A DNA stretch of 64,000 nt from Clostridiales bacterium (GTDB lineage: Bacteria; Bacillota; Clostridia; Christensenellales; Aristaeellaceae). Made by a program: the position numbers and the translations under genes. Under the pieces are notes generated by a model. The model saw only the letters and a list, made by a program, of their open reading frames with translations, searched no databases and had not been told where the DNA came from. The first letter of the stretch is position 1; each line of letters opens with the position of its first letter. The stretch is from contig JALFVL010000025.1 in the NCBI GenBank assembly GCA_022787165.1, forward strand, positions 57,810 through 121,809, read 5' to 3'. Shown one piece after another: positions 8,459 to 16,753 of the stretch.

Positions 8459-9103
8459 ATGGGCAAGTATACGGGCGTCATTTTCGATCTGGACGGCGTC
8501 ATCTGCTTTACGGACAAATACCATTATCAGGCGTGGAAGCGCGTCGCGGACAAGCTTGGCATCGAATTCAACGAGACCATCAACAACCGGCTGCGCGGCG
8601 TCTCGCGCATGGACAGCCTCGAAATTATCCTGGAGCGCTACGATGGGACGCTTTCCCAGGCGGAAAAGGAAGCGCTGGCCACGGAGAAGAACGACCTCTA
8701 CCGTCAGCTGCTGAGCGGCATGTCCCCGGCTGACCTCTCGCCGGAGGTCAAGGAGACGCTGGATGCCCTGCGCGCGGCGGGGCTGAAGCTGGCGATCGGT
8801 TCCTCGAGCAAGAACACGAAGTTTATCCTCGAGCGCCTGGGCCTCTCGGGCTATTTTGACGCCATTTCTGACGGTACGAACATCACCCGCTCCAAGCCCG
8901 ACCCGCAGGTCTTCCTGATGGCGGCGGATTTCCTTGGCATGAAGCCGGAAAGCTGCCTCGTCGTGGAGGACGCACAGGCAGGCATTCAGGCGGCCTGCGC
9001 GGGCGGATTTGACAGCGCGGGTCTGGGCGAGGCGGCGGCCTGCGGAAAGGCCACCTACGCGATGGACACCTTTGCACAGCTGCGGACGATCTGCGGCGCC
9101 TGA
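8459..9103 (+). CDS. pgmB: Beta-phosphoglucomutase
   Basis: This 214-residue HAD-superfamily enzyme probably converts beta-glucose 1-phosphate to glucose 6-phosphate, feeding sugars from maltose- or trehalose-phosphorylase routes into glycolysis. It carries the nucleophile motif FDLDGVICFTDKYH (9-22; the Asp pair and following DKYHYQAW are typical of PgmB), the cap signature NNRLRGVSRMDSLE, motif II IGSSSKN, and the motif III/IV region SKPDPQVF plus VVEDAQAGI. AGAAGGGGG precedes the ATG. It is followed 28 nt later by a Gfo/Idh/MocA oxidoreductase, suggesting a two-gene sugar unit. Confidence 0.9.
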   Translation: MGKYTGVIFDLDGVICFTDKYHYQAWKRVADKLGIEFNETINNRLRGVSRMDSLEIILERYDGTLSQAEKEALATEKNDLYRQLLSGMSPADLSPEVKETLDALRAAGLKLAIGSSSKNTKFILERLGLSGYFDAISDGTNITRSKPDPQVFLMAADFLGMKPESCLVVEDAQAGIQAACAGGFDSAGLGEAAACGKATYAMDTFAQLRTICGA

Positions 9104-9131
9104 CAAGCGACCAAACCGGAGGGAAGCATAG

Positions 9132-10298
9132 ATGAAGACCATTCGATTTGCTGTCGTCGGCTTGGGCGCGATGGGGCTTGCGCATGCCAAAACGCTGCTC
9201 AGCGGCATCGTGGAGGAGGCGGAGCTGACCGCCGTCGTCTCCCGCAACGAGACACATATCGCGCAGCTGCGCGCCTGCCCGGGCGGGGAGGCCGTGCGCG
9301 CGTTTGACTCGATCGCACAGCTGGCCGAAAGCGGCGTCTGCGACGCCGTGCTCATCGCCACGCCGCACAGGCTGCATGTCGCTCAGACGCTCGAGGCGTT
9401 TGACGCGGGGCTGGCCGTTCTTTTGGAAAAGCCGACAGGCGTGTATACTGCCGAGGTGCGTGCGCTCAACGAGGCAGCCGACCGCTGCGGTCTCGCGTTT
9501 GGCGCGATGTTCAACCAGCGCACGAACCCGCTCTACCGGAGGATGCACGACCTCGTCGCCTCTGGCGAGCTGGGACAGATTCGCCGCACGAGCCTCATCA
9601 TCACGGACTGGTTCCGTGCGCAGAGCTACTACGATTCCGGCGCGTGGCGCGCGACCTGGAAGCAGGACGGTGGCGGCGTGCTGCTCAACCAGGCGCCGCA
9701 CAACCTCGACCTGTGGCAGTGGATCTGCGGCATGCCCTCGCGCGTACATGCTTTCTGCGGCCTCGGGCGCTGGCATGACATCGAGGTGGAGGATGACGTG
9801 ACGGCCTATGTCGAATACGCCAACGGCGCGACGGGCACGTTTGTCGCCTGCACCGGCGAGGCGCCCGGCACGAACCGCTTTGAAATCTCGATGGACGGCG
9901 GCCAGCTTGTCTGCGAACAGGGGCATCTGACGCTCTCGCGGACATCGGTTCCCGTGGGCAGCTTCCTGCGCGAGTATCCCGGCGGCTATGGCAAGCCGGA
10001 TGTGAGCGTGCAGGAGATTGCGCCGCAGGAGGAGAATCCGATGCATGCGGGCGTGATTCGCGCATTTGCGCGGCACATGCTCTATGGCGAGCCGATGATC
10101 GCCGACGGGCGAGAGGGCCTCGCGAGCCTCATGCTCGCCAACGCGATGCTCCTCTCCTCCTTTACGGGCGAGACGATTGCGCTGCCGATGGACGAGGCGA
10201 ATGACGCGCGCTACGCGCAGATGCTCGCGGATCGCGCGGCCAACAGCCGCAAAAGGGCCTTCCGCCCGATCGAGATGGATCTGGGGAAGTCGTTCTGA
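9132..10298 (+). CDS. Gfo/Idh/MocA family oxidoreductase
   Basis: The 388-residue NAD(P)-dependent dehydrogenase has an N-terminal Rossmann fold (FAVVGLGAMGLAHAKTL, 6-22), the EKP motif (VLLEKPTGVYTAEVRAL, about 97-112), and the C-terminal catalytic fold with GGGVLLNQAPHNLDLWQW (about 178-195), whose His is the usual active-site residue. Members oxidise or reduce sugars, inositols and derivatives. The substrate is not predictable. It lies directly downstream of pgmB and is closed by a terminator at 10306-10358, so it is probably the last gene of that unit. Confidence 0.92.
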   Translation: MKTIRFAVVGLGAMGLAHAKTLLSGIVEEAELTAVVSRNETHIAQLRACPGGEAVRAFDSIAQLAESGVCDAVLIATPHRLHVAQTLEAFDAGLAVLLEKPTGVYTAEVRALNEAADRCGLAFGAMFNQRTNPLYRRMHDLVASGELGQIRRTSLIITDWFRAQSYYDSGAWRATWKQDGGGVLLNQAPHNLDLWQWICGMPSRVHAFCGLGRWHDIEVEDDVTAYVEYANGATGTFVACTGEAPGTNRFEISMDGGQLVCEQGHLTLSRTSVPVGSFLREYPGGYGKPDVSVQEIAPQEENPMHAGVIRAFARHMLYGEPMIADGREGLASLMLANAMLLSSFTGETIALPMDEANDARYAQMLADRAANSRKRAFRPIEMDLGKSF

Positions 10299-10305
10299 AC
10301 CCATG

Positions 10306-10358
10306 AAAAAACCGGATGTCCCAGGCCGCGCTGCGCGGCAGAGGCATCCGGTTTTGTC
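10306..10358. terminator. Bidirectional terminator
   Basis: AAAACCGGATG (10308-10318) pairs with CATCCGGTTTT (10345-10355). The interior can form a second GC helix. The A and T flanks serve both the plus-strand oxidoreductase and the minus-strand glycosyltransferase. Confidence 0.85.
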
Positions 10359-10375
10359 TTTCTGTGGATCGAGCG

Positions 10376-12244
10376 TCAGAGCAGATCGCTGCGCTCATAG
10401 AGCCGGTACGTCCTTGGATAGCCCTCGGAATAGTAGGCGCTCTGCGCGACGAGCGTGTAGAGCGGGTAAGCGATTTCCCGCTCGCAGGTGACGACGAAGT
10501 CGACGGCGCCCTCCGCGAGGGTCTGATCCTGCGCCGCGCCCAGCTCGTTGAGCGGCATGTTCAGATAGCAGAAGAACCGGCACGACGGAACAATGCCGCA
10601 GACCGTGTAAAACCCGCCGTCCAGAAAGCCGTAGTTGAGCATCGTCGGGCTTTCCACGGTCTGCACGATCTCTTTGAACTGATATTGCGGCATGGTTTCC
10701 CGGGATTCAAAGAGCAGGTAGGCGTTGTTGTTGAGGGCAAAGCACAGGGCCAGCGCGGCTGCGCCATACAGCGCCGGATGGGACGGAAGGCGCAGGCGGG
10801 AGAGTGACGCCTCGATGGCCAGGCAGACGGGGATCACCGCGAGCATGAAGAAGGGCGCGAAGACAAAGGCGTAATAGAGGATGCGCAGCTTTGTCGAGTA
10901 AACGAGCAGGAGTGTGCCGGTAAACGAGGCGGCGGCCAGCATAAAGGGCAGCCTGTTTTGCTGCTGGCTCATCCAGATCAGGGCAAGCAGGAGGAGGACG
11001 CCGGCGAGCGGGTTGTTGAGCAGGGCCGTTCGCGCGCCGACAAGGATCGTGGATTGGCCGGCATAGGCGGAATAATCCGGAGAGAGCGCGTAGACGAAGA
11101 TGTTGTCGTAAAAATAGACCTCCAGGAGGCTGTCCAGCGCGCCATGCGCCAGGAAATACGCGAGTACCGGGAGGGCGGCCACAGCGACGCCGGCCGCGAT
11201 GACGGCGATCGTCTTCAGCAGACGGACAGGCTCGCGGCGGCGCAGCAGCAGAAAGGCGGGAACAACAAACCAGCCGGCGAAAAAGCCCAGCATGGAGAAT
11301 TTGACGAAGAGGATCACCCCGGCGCAAAGCCCGACGAGAAAGCTCTCCTTCGGGGAGGGGGCGTCGCCCTCCTTCGCGGCGCGCAGGCCTGTGAACAGGC
11401 AGAAGGCCAGCAGCGGCAGACAGAGCTCCTCCGCGGAATCCCCCTGGCAGAAGGCCGAGGAGGTGTAGACGAGCGCCGCGAAGACGGGCATCAGATGCAG
11501 AGAAAAGCGGTCGCAGAAGAGCAGAGCCGTTTTGTAGGAGAAGAAGAGGAAGAAGAAAGCCGCGGCGATTTCAAGAAGATAGACGCCGAAAAACGTCGTG
11601 TCCGAGATCAGCGCCGCAAGGGCATGAAGCACATACAGATAGAAGCCCTTCTGCTCAAAGATGTCGCGATAGAGCACCTTGCCGCTGAGCATGGAGCGCC
11701 CAACGGTGAAAAAGCAGTTGGCGTCGACCCAGTCGTTCATCGGATAGAGCGGGGAGGACTTGGAGCAGATCGTGATTGCGCACAGCGCCGTCACAAACAG
11801 GACGAGCAGCTCCCTGCGGCTGATGGCGGCGGAAGCGGCGGGCGCGCAGGCCCGCATCCGCTCCCCGGCAAAGAAGCAGATCACAACCAGCGCGGCATAC
11901 AGCCCCGGCAGCGAGAGCAGCGCGCAGAGCAGGGAATAGAGCGGCTCGACGTTCAGCCCGGTTTTTTCACAGAGGCCCGCGACGAACCCGGGTGCGCCGT
12001 GCCAGATATGGAAGACCCGGCTCGACGCGAGCACCATGGCCAGCGCGATCAGGACGCGCGCGGGGCTGACCTGCCTTGCCGTATAGGCATGCAGGTCAGG
12101 GAGCGGCAGCGACAGAGCGAGCAAAACAAGGCTGGCCGCGCCGGCAAAGAGCAGTCCCTGCGGCGTGGGCGGCGAGAGCAGGAAGACCAGCAGGGCGGCG
12201 GACAGGGCAAAGTCCAGATTTCGCAGGCGCTTGAGCGTTTTCAT
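10376..12244 (-). CDS. GT-C type membrane glycosyltransferase-like protein
   Basis: A 622-residue protein with at least ten hydrophobic segments and a short cytoplasmic C-terminus. The loop MNDWVDANCFFTVGRSMLSG followed by KVLYRDIFEQKGFYLYVLHAL resembles the first periplasmic loop of GT39/ArnT-like enzymes, where an acidic residue is catalytic and the K-G-P/K-G-F element is typical. Such enzymes transfer sugars from polyprenyl phosphate donors to surface polymers or proteins outside the membrane. AAAGGAG precedes the ATG. The left end of a 95-bp repeat touches this ribosome binding site. Donor and acceptor are unknown. Confidence 0.75.
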   Translation of the reverse strand: MKTLKRLRNLDFALSAALLVFLLSPPTPQGLLFAGAASLVLLALSLPLPDLHAYTARQVSPARVLIALAMVLASSRVFHIWHGAPGFVAGLCEKTGLNVEPLYSLLCALLSLPGLYAALVVICFFAGERMRACAPAASAAISRRELLVLFVTALCAITICSKSSPLYPMNDWVDANCFFTVGRSMLSGKVLYRDIFEQKGFYLYVLHALAALISDTTFFGVYLLEIAAAFFFLFFSYKTALLFCDRFSLHLMPVFAALVYTSSAFCQGDSAEELCLPLLAFCLFTGLRAAKEGDAPSPKESFLVGLCAGVILFVKFSMLGFFAGWFVVPAFLLLRRREPVRLLKTIAVIAAGVAVAALPVLAYFLAHGALDSLLEVYFYDNIFVYALSPDYSAYAGQSTILVGARTALLNNPLAGVLLLLALIWMSQQQNRLPFMLAAASFTGTLLLVYSTKLRILYYAFVFAPFFMLAVIPVCLAIEASLSRLRLPSHPALYGAAALALCFALNNNAYLLFESRETMPQYQFKEIVQTVESPTMLNYGFLDGGFYTVCGIVPSCRFFCYLNMPLNELGAAQDQTLAEGAVDFVVTCEREIAYPLYTLVAQSAYYSEGYPRTYRLYERSDLL

Positions 12245-12261
12245 GGGCGCGGTTCTCCTTT

Positions 12262-12360
12262 ACTATGGAATCCCTCCTGTAAGGCAACGGCCTCGGGCAC
12301 AGAGCAGCGGGATTTTCAGACCTTTGTCGGCGACGTCCCCGGCAGCGTGCCGGTCTTTTG
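12262..12360 (+). repeat. Single copy of the 95-bp two-hairpin repeat
   Basis: This is a diverged copy of the tandem units at 19507-19792. It begins with the same TTTACTATG, has AATCCC/GGGATT as the outer stem, the conserved CTTTGTCGG, and the second hairpin CCGGCA-GCG-TGCCGG. It fills most of the 216-bp gap between the minus-strand serine hydrolase and glycosyltransferase. The remainder of the gap (to 12460) shows nothing else. Confidence 0.75.
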
Positions 12361-12460
12361 GAGAAGAAGGGTTTGCGTCAATCCGCCTGTGCGCAGGGAG
12401 AGACGGATGCGCACAGCGTCAATGCTCACGGGGCCTCCCCTGGCGTTTTGAAGCGATGGA

Positions 12461-13873
12461 TCAGTCGCGGCCAAAGACGCGCGTTCCGCAGCGCACGCCC
12501 CAGGCGCGGCCGTCGCGGATAAAGAATTCGAGGCGGCAGATGAGCGTGCCATCCTCCTCGCTGACGGCGAGGAAACGCCCGCCGCCGCAGTAGCGCAGCA
12601 GGAAGGGCTTGCCGTCGCGCTCGCCGGAGAGATGTCCGTCTTCATCACAATGGATGGTGACGACGCTGAGCTCGCCCTCGTGGCCGATGTAGCGGCCGCG
12701 GATCATCTGCGGCGCGGAGAAGGGCTCGCCGGTGGGGATGAACCACATGTGGCTCTCCTCGAGCGGCAGCCCCATGACGGCGTTGTACATGCCCCACATC
12801 AGCTCGTCCATGTCCTCATCGCCCTGGTTGCACAGGACAGAGAAGCCGTAGCCCTCCCCGAGCAGCAGGCCGCCCTTGGTCGAGACGCCGTGCAGGCCGC
12901 CGGAATGCTCGCAGATGACATGCCCGGCCTTCTCGCGCTTGTTGAGCCCCAGACACATGACGTTGATGGGCGAGACGGGATGCGCCGAGCCGATAAGCCG
13001 CTCGACGGCGCTGCGGGGAATGACCTGCCGGCCCTCGTGCTGGCCATAGAGGCTGAGCGCACGATAGTAGACCACCATGTCCCGCGCGGTCGACTTGACC
13101 ATCGCGCAGCCGCGGAAGGGCGGCAGAATGCTCCAGTCGTCGTCGCAGGTGCGCACGCCGTCCTCGCCGATTTCAAAAAGCGAGGTGATGTTGCCGCCGG
13201 AGAGGGCGCGGGCCGCGTCGATTCCGTTGTCCAGAATCGTGCGCGTCATGCCCAGCGGCGTAAAGACGCGCTCCTGCATGAACTGCTCCAGCGGCATGCC
13301 GGCGGCCTTGTCCACGACGTAGGAGAGGATGGCGTAGCCCTCGTTCGAGTAGCTCATGATCTCGCCCGGCGCGCCGAGCATCGGATAGGGGCAATGGGCG
13401 ATGTAGTCAAGAATCTGCTCAATCGTCGCCATCGGGTTGGGCGCGGTGCGGCGCATGGCCTGCGCCCATTTGCTCTCATCCCGGCCGGGCGTGTTGAGCG
13501 CGATGGACCACTCCAGCGGCTCCATCGGCGGGATGCCGGAGGTGTGGTTCATCAGATGAAAGAGCGTCACGGCCTCCCGGGGCTGGCCCGGCACACGGAA
13601 TTCGGGAATGTAGCGGCTGACAGGATCCTCCAGATGGAGCTTGCCCTCGCTCTCGAGGATGCACAGGCACAGCGAGGTGATCGATTTGCTCATCGAGGCG
13701 ATGCCGAACATCGTGTCCGTGTCGACGGGAACAGACAGTGCGGCATCGCGGAAGCCCTCGTTGAAGGCGTAGACAAGGCCGTCCCTGTCCATGATGCAGG
13801 CGCTAACGCCCGCGAGATTTTTTCTCTTCACCCAGGCGCTCAGATAGGCGCTCAGGGTCTGCTTGTCAAACAT
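12461..13873 (-). CDS. Serine hydrolase, class C beta-lactamase family
   Basis: The 470-residue protein has the beta-lactamase/PBP4*-like fold. SMSK (SxxK nucleophile, about 60-63) occurs in MFGIASMSKSITSL, then the Tyr motif YSN in GEIMSYSNEGYAILSYV, and HSGG in CEHSGGLHGVS in place of KTG. A C-terminal domain of about 100 residues follows. There is no signal peptide, so it is probably cytoplasmic and acts as an esterase or peptidase rather than an antibiotic-degrading beta-lactamase. GGGAGGAAT precedes the ATG and a promoter lies at 13936-13964. Confidence 0.88.
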   Translation of the reverse strand: MFDKQTLSAYLSAWVKRKNLAGVSACIMDRDGLVYAFNEGFRDAALSVPVDTDTMFGIASMSKSITSLCLCILESEGKLHLEDPVSRYIPEFRVPGQPREAVTLFHLMNHTSGIPPMEPLEWSIALNTPGRDESKWAQAMRRTAPNPMATIEQILDYIAHCPYPMLGAPGEIMSYSNEGYAILSYVVDKAAGMPLEQFMQERVFTPLGMTRTILDNGIDAARALSGGNITSLFEIGEDGVRTCDDDWSILPPFRGCAMVKSTARDMVVYYRALSLYGQHEGRQVIPRSAVERLIGSAHPVSPINVMCLGLNKREKAGHVICEHSGGLHGVSTKGGLLLGEGYGFSVLCNQGDEDMDELMWGMYNAVMGLPLEESHMWFIPTGEPFSAPQMIRGRYIGHEGELSVVTIHCDEDGHLSGERDGKPFLLRYCGGGRFLAVSEEDGTLICRLEFFIRDGRAWGVRCGTRVFGRD

Positions 13874-13935
13874 GGTATTCCTCCCAAGGCTGTCATGCGG
13901 TCTTCCCTTATGAAGAGCGGCCGCCGGATACGCAG

Positions 13936-13964
13936 ATTATAGCACGAAACCCCGGTAAAGGAAA
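13936..13964 (-). promoter_or_regulatory. Promoter of the serine hydrolase gene
   Basis: On the minus strand TATAAT (13941-13936) has TTTCCT 17 bp upstream (13964-13959). The -10 is perfect and the -35 weak. Confidence 0.55.
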
Positions 13965-13985
13965 GGGCGCGCATCGTGGAGGGAC

Positions 13986-14014
13986 TTGAAAAATGGCGTG
14001 GGAAAGGGTACACT
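13986..14014 (+). promoter_or_regulatory. Promoter of the flippase gene
   Basis: TTGAAA (13986-13991) and TACACT (14009-14014) are 17 bp apart, giving a sigma-A type promoter about 70 nt before the start codon. Confidence 0.65.
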
Positions 14015-14085
14015 ATATCCTGCAACCGTATATCCATGCCGCGAGGGTGGACGAAAAAACGGATTTTGCCTTTACAGGAGCGAAT

Positions 14086-15606
14086 ATGAATCAGAAAAAA
14101 GCTGGCGTGCTGCTCTCCTACGGGCAGACCGTCCTCTCTACGGTCATCTCCCTCGTCTATACGCCAGTGATGCTGCGCCTGCTCGGCCAGAGCGAGTACG
14201 GCCTGTATACGTTGGTGAACGGCTTCATCTCCAACCTGAGCCTGATGAGCTTCGGCCTGGGCAGCGCCTATGTGCGCTACTACGCCCGCGCGGAGGTCAG
14301 CGACGGCGAGGACGGCGTCGCGCGCATCAACGGCATGTTCATGACGATCTTCCTGGTCATCGGCGCGCTCAGCCTCATGGTCGGCGGCGTGCTGGTCGCC
14401 AACGTGCACAACATCTTTGCCGCCAAGCTTACGCCGCAGGAAATTGAGACGGCGCGCGTGCTCATGGCGCTGCTGGTGGTCAACATCGCCGTCTCCTTTC
14501 CGTGCAGCGTCTTCACCTCCTATATCACGGCGCGGGAGCATTTCCTCTTCCAGCGCGTGGTCAGCATGATTCGCACCATCCTCAATCCCATCGTCATGCT
14601 GCCGCTGCTGTTGATGGGATTTGGGTCCGTCTCGCTGGTTGTGGTGACGCTTGTCTTGAGCGCCGTGACCGACCTGCTGAGCATACGCTATTGCGTGAAG
14701 AAGCTCGGCATGCGCATGACCTTCGGTCACTTCGATTTCAGGCTGCTGCGGGAGATGGGCGGATTCTCGTTCTTCATCTTTCTCAACATGATCATCGACC
14801 AGATCAACTGGACGGTCGACACGACGCTGCTGGGCATCATCAGCGGCACGGCGGCGACAGCGGTTTATGGCGTCGGCTCGCAGGTGCACCGCTACTACAT
14901 GACGCTCTCCACCTCGATTTCCGGCGTGTTCGTCCCCCAGATCAACCGCATCGTCGCCCGGGGCGATGGGGACGGCGAGCTGACCCGGCTCTTTACGCGC
15001 GTCGGGCGCATCCAGTTCATGCTGCTGATGCTCGTGTTGACGGGCTTCATCTTCGTGGGCGAGCCGTTCATCGAGGCCTGGGGCGGCGGCGAGTATGAGG
15101 GCGCGTATCTCATCGCGCTGATGCTGATGACCCCGACGACGATCCCGCTCATTCAGAACATGGGCATTGAAATTCAGCGCGCAAAGAACAGGCACCAGTT
15201 CCGCTCCAAGGTCTATTTCCTGATGGCGCTGGGCAACGTGCTGATCTCCATCCCGCTGGGCATGCGCTTTGGTGGGCTGGGCTGCGCGATGGGCACGGCC
15301 ATCTCGATGGTCATCGGCAACGGCCTGGTCATGAACTGGTACTATCACACGCACATCGGCCTTGACATGCGCTATTTCTGGCGGCAGATCCTGAGCACGG
15401 TTCCGGCGATGCTCCTGCCGGCGGCAGCGGGGCTCATCACCGTGCGCGTGCATGTGTTCACGGGCTATTCTGGCGTCGTGGCCTTCGCGCTGCCGTATGC
15501 CGCGCTGTATGCGCTGTGCGTGTATCGGCTGGCAATGAACGACGATGAAAAGGACATGGTTCGCGCCGTGGCGCGCAAGCTGCGCAGGAGCGCGGCGCGT
15601 GGGTGA
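14086..15606 (+). CDS. Polysaccharide flippase (Wzx/MOP superfamily)
   Basis: The 506-residue protein has 12-14 predicted membrane segments, beginning GVLLSYGQTVLSTVISLVYT and PVMLRLLGQSEYGLYTLVNG, the standard opening of oligosaccharide flippases. These move lipid-linked repeat units across the membrane for cell-surface polysaccharides. The ATG at 14086 has CAGGAG upstream; a longer frame would start at the -10 box and is rejected. With the GT-C protein nearby it suggests surface glycan assembly, although no polymerase or sugar-nucleotide genes are adjacent. Confidence 0.9.
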   Translation: MNQKKAGVLLSYGQTVLSTVISLVYTPVMLRLLGQSEYGLYTLVNGFISNLSLMSFGLGSAYVRYYARAEVSDGEDGVARINGMFMTIFLVIGALSLMVGGVLVANVHNIFAAKLTPQEIETARVLMALLVVNIAVSFPCSVFTSYITAREHFLFQRVVSMIRTILNPIVMLPLLLMGFGSVSLVVVTLVLSAVTDLLSIRYCVKKLGMRMTFGHFDFRLLREMGGFSFFIFLNMIIDQINWTVDTTLLGIISGTAATAVYGVGSQVHRYYMTLSTSISGVFVPQINRIVARGDGDGELTRLFTRVGRIQFMLLMLVLTGFIFVGEPFIEAWGGGEYEGAYLIALMLMTPTTIPLIQNMGIEIQRAKNRHQFRSKVYFLMALGNVLISIPLGMRFGGLGCAMGTAISMVIGNGLVMNWYYHTHIGLDMRYFWRQILSTVPAMLLPAAAGLITVRVHVFTGYSGVVAFALPYAALYALCVYRLAMNDDEKDMVRAVARKLRRSAARG

Positions 15607-15642
15607 CGCGGGAAAGCGCGCCCGGCTCGACGAAAGCTCCCC

Positions 15643-16602
15643 TTATGGCAGGCGCAGGAGATAATCGTGCGCCTGCTTTTGCGTTTCCGCGGCTTCTGTG
15701 CCCGCGGCGCGGGCACGCTCCAGCGAAAGCAGCAGCGAGAGCGCCTCGTCCGCGCCGAGCAGCGGGCGGATGCCGCCGAGCAGGCGGGCTCTGGCGCCGC
15801 ACAGCAGCGGCGGCGTGTCCGGCGCGGGCGGCATCCGTTCAGCGATGGGGCGCGTGCCACCCGCGCGGCGGATGAAGCGCAGCGCCGCGCTTCGGTTGCT
15901 CGTCAGGCCCTCTGGCCCGGGAGCCAGGTTGAAGACGCGGCTTTGGGCGGGCTCCCCGCCCAGGGCGCGCGCCCCGAGCGTCAGCACGCCGCAGGCGATA
16001 TCCAGCGGATGGGCGAAGACGCCCTGCCTGTCGGGCTGCTCGACGGCGACCACGTCCCCGGTAAGCAGCGAACGGCACCAGCGCGCATACTGCGCGACGG
16101 AGGGGGCGTCCGTCCCCAGCAGCGGCGGATGACGCACGATCAGCGCGTTCACGGGGTCGCCCAGCAGGCCGCGCGCGGCGCCCTCCGCGTAGAGCTGCAC
16201 GAGCGACTGGATCAATCCCTCGCGCGTTTGACCGCCCAGCGCATCGTCCTCTTCGGCGAGCCAGGGACGCGCCTGCGCGCGATAGACCGGCGCGTCGGAG
16301 CAGAGGATGAGCAGTGGGACGCCTGCCTCACGCACCTCCGTGATCAGGGCGTCGATGGCGGCGAGCTGGTGGGGCGCGTCCCGCTGCGGCGAGAGCGCGT
16401 GGGCACCGGGCACGATCACGGCGCTGATGCGCCCGGCTGTCATCGCCCGGCAGAGCGTCTCGCTCGAGGCGGACGCGGGAATGCGCGCGGGCCTGGCGCC
16501 CAGCTCCGTAAGCAGGGCCTGCAGGCAGGCACAGAGCACATCTGTGCCGCCGACGAGCAGCACGTGGCGCGCGCGCCAGACCTGCGTAAGCTGATCGAGC
16601 AA
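15643..16602 (-). CDS. SDR-like (NAD-dependent epimerase fold) protein, atypical active site
   Basis: The start is taken as TTG at 16602, because AGGAAAGGAGGGG lies just upstream and no ATG is suitably placed. The 319-residue protein has a Rossmann-type start (ARHVLLVGGTDVLCACLQALL) and an extended-SDR C-terminus (SRVFNLAPGPEGLTSNRSAALRF). The catalytic YxxxK helix of extended SDRs is not recognisable: the expected region reads EGLIQSLVQLYAEGAARGL. The Ser-containing ILCSDAPVY segment is retained. It may therefore be a binding or regulatory protein rather than an active epimerase. Divergent from the solute-binding protein gene. Confidence 0.6.
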   Translation of the reverse strand: MLDQLTQVWRARHVLLVGGTDVLCACLQALLTELGARPARIPASASSETLCRAMTAGRISAVIVPGAHALSPQRDAPHQLAAIDALITEVREAGVPLLILCSDAPVYRAQARPWLAEEDDALGGQTREGLIQSLVQLYAEGAARGLLGDPVNALIVRHPPLLGTDAPSVAQYARWCRSLLTGDVVAVEQPDRQGVFAHPLDIACGVLTLGARALGGEPAQSRVFNLAPGPEGLTSNRSAALRFIRRAGGTRPIAERMPPAPDTPPLLCGARARLLGGIRPLLGADEALSLLLSLERARAAGTEAAETQKQAHDYLLRLP

Positions 16603-16708
16603 GGAATCCCCTCCTTTCCTGCGGATGGGGCAGTCTATGGCAAAGCGGCCGGGTTTAGTCTGCCCTGACCTTTTCGGAATCACCCTTTTTCTCCTGCCGG
16701 ACCTGTGG

Positions 16709-16714
16709 TATAAT
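16709..16714 (+). promoter_or_regulatory. Probable -10 box of the solute-binding protein gene
   Basis: TATAAT sits 40 nt upstream of the start codon in the divergent gap. The -35 region (TTTTTC) is poor. Confidence 0.45.
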
Positions 16715-16753
16715 GAGTCAAAAGCCGAATGAATCGGATGGACGGAGGCCGCT

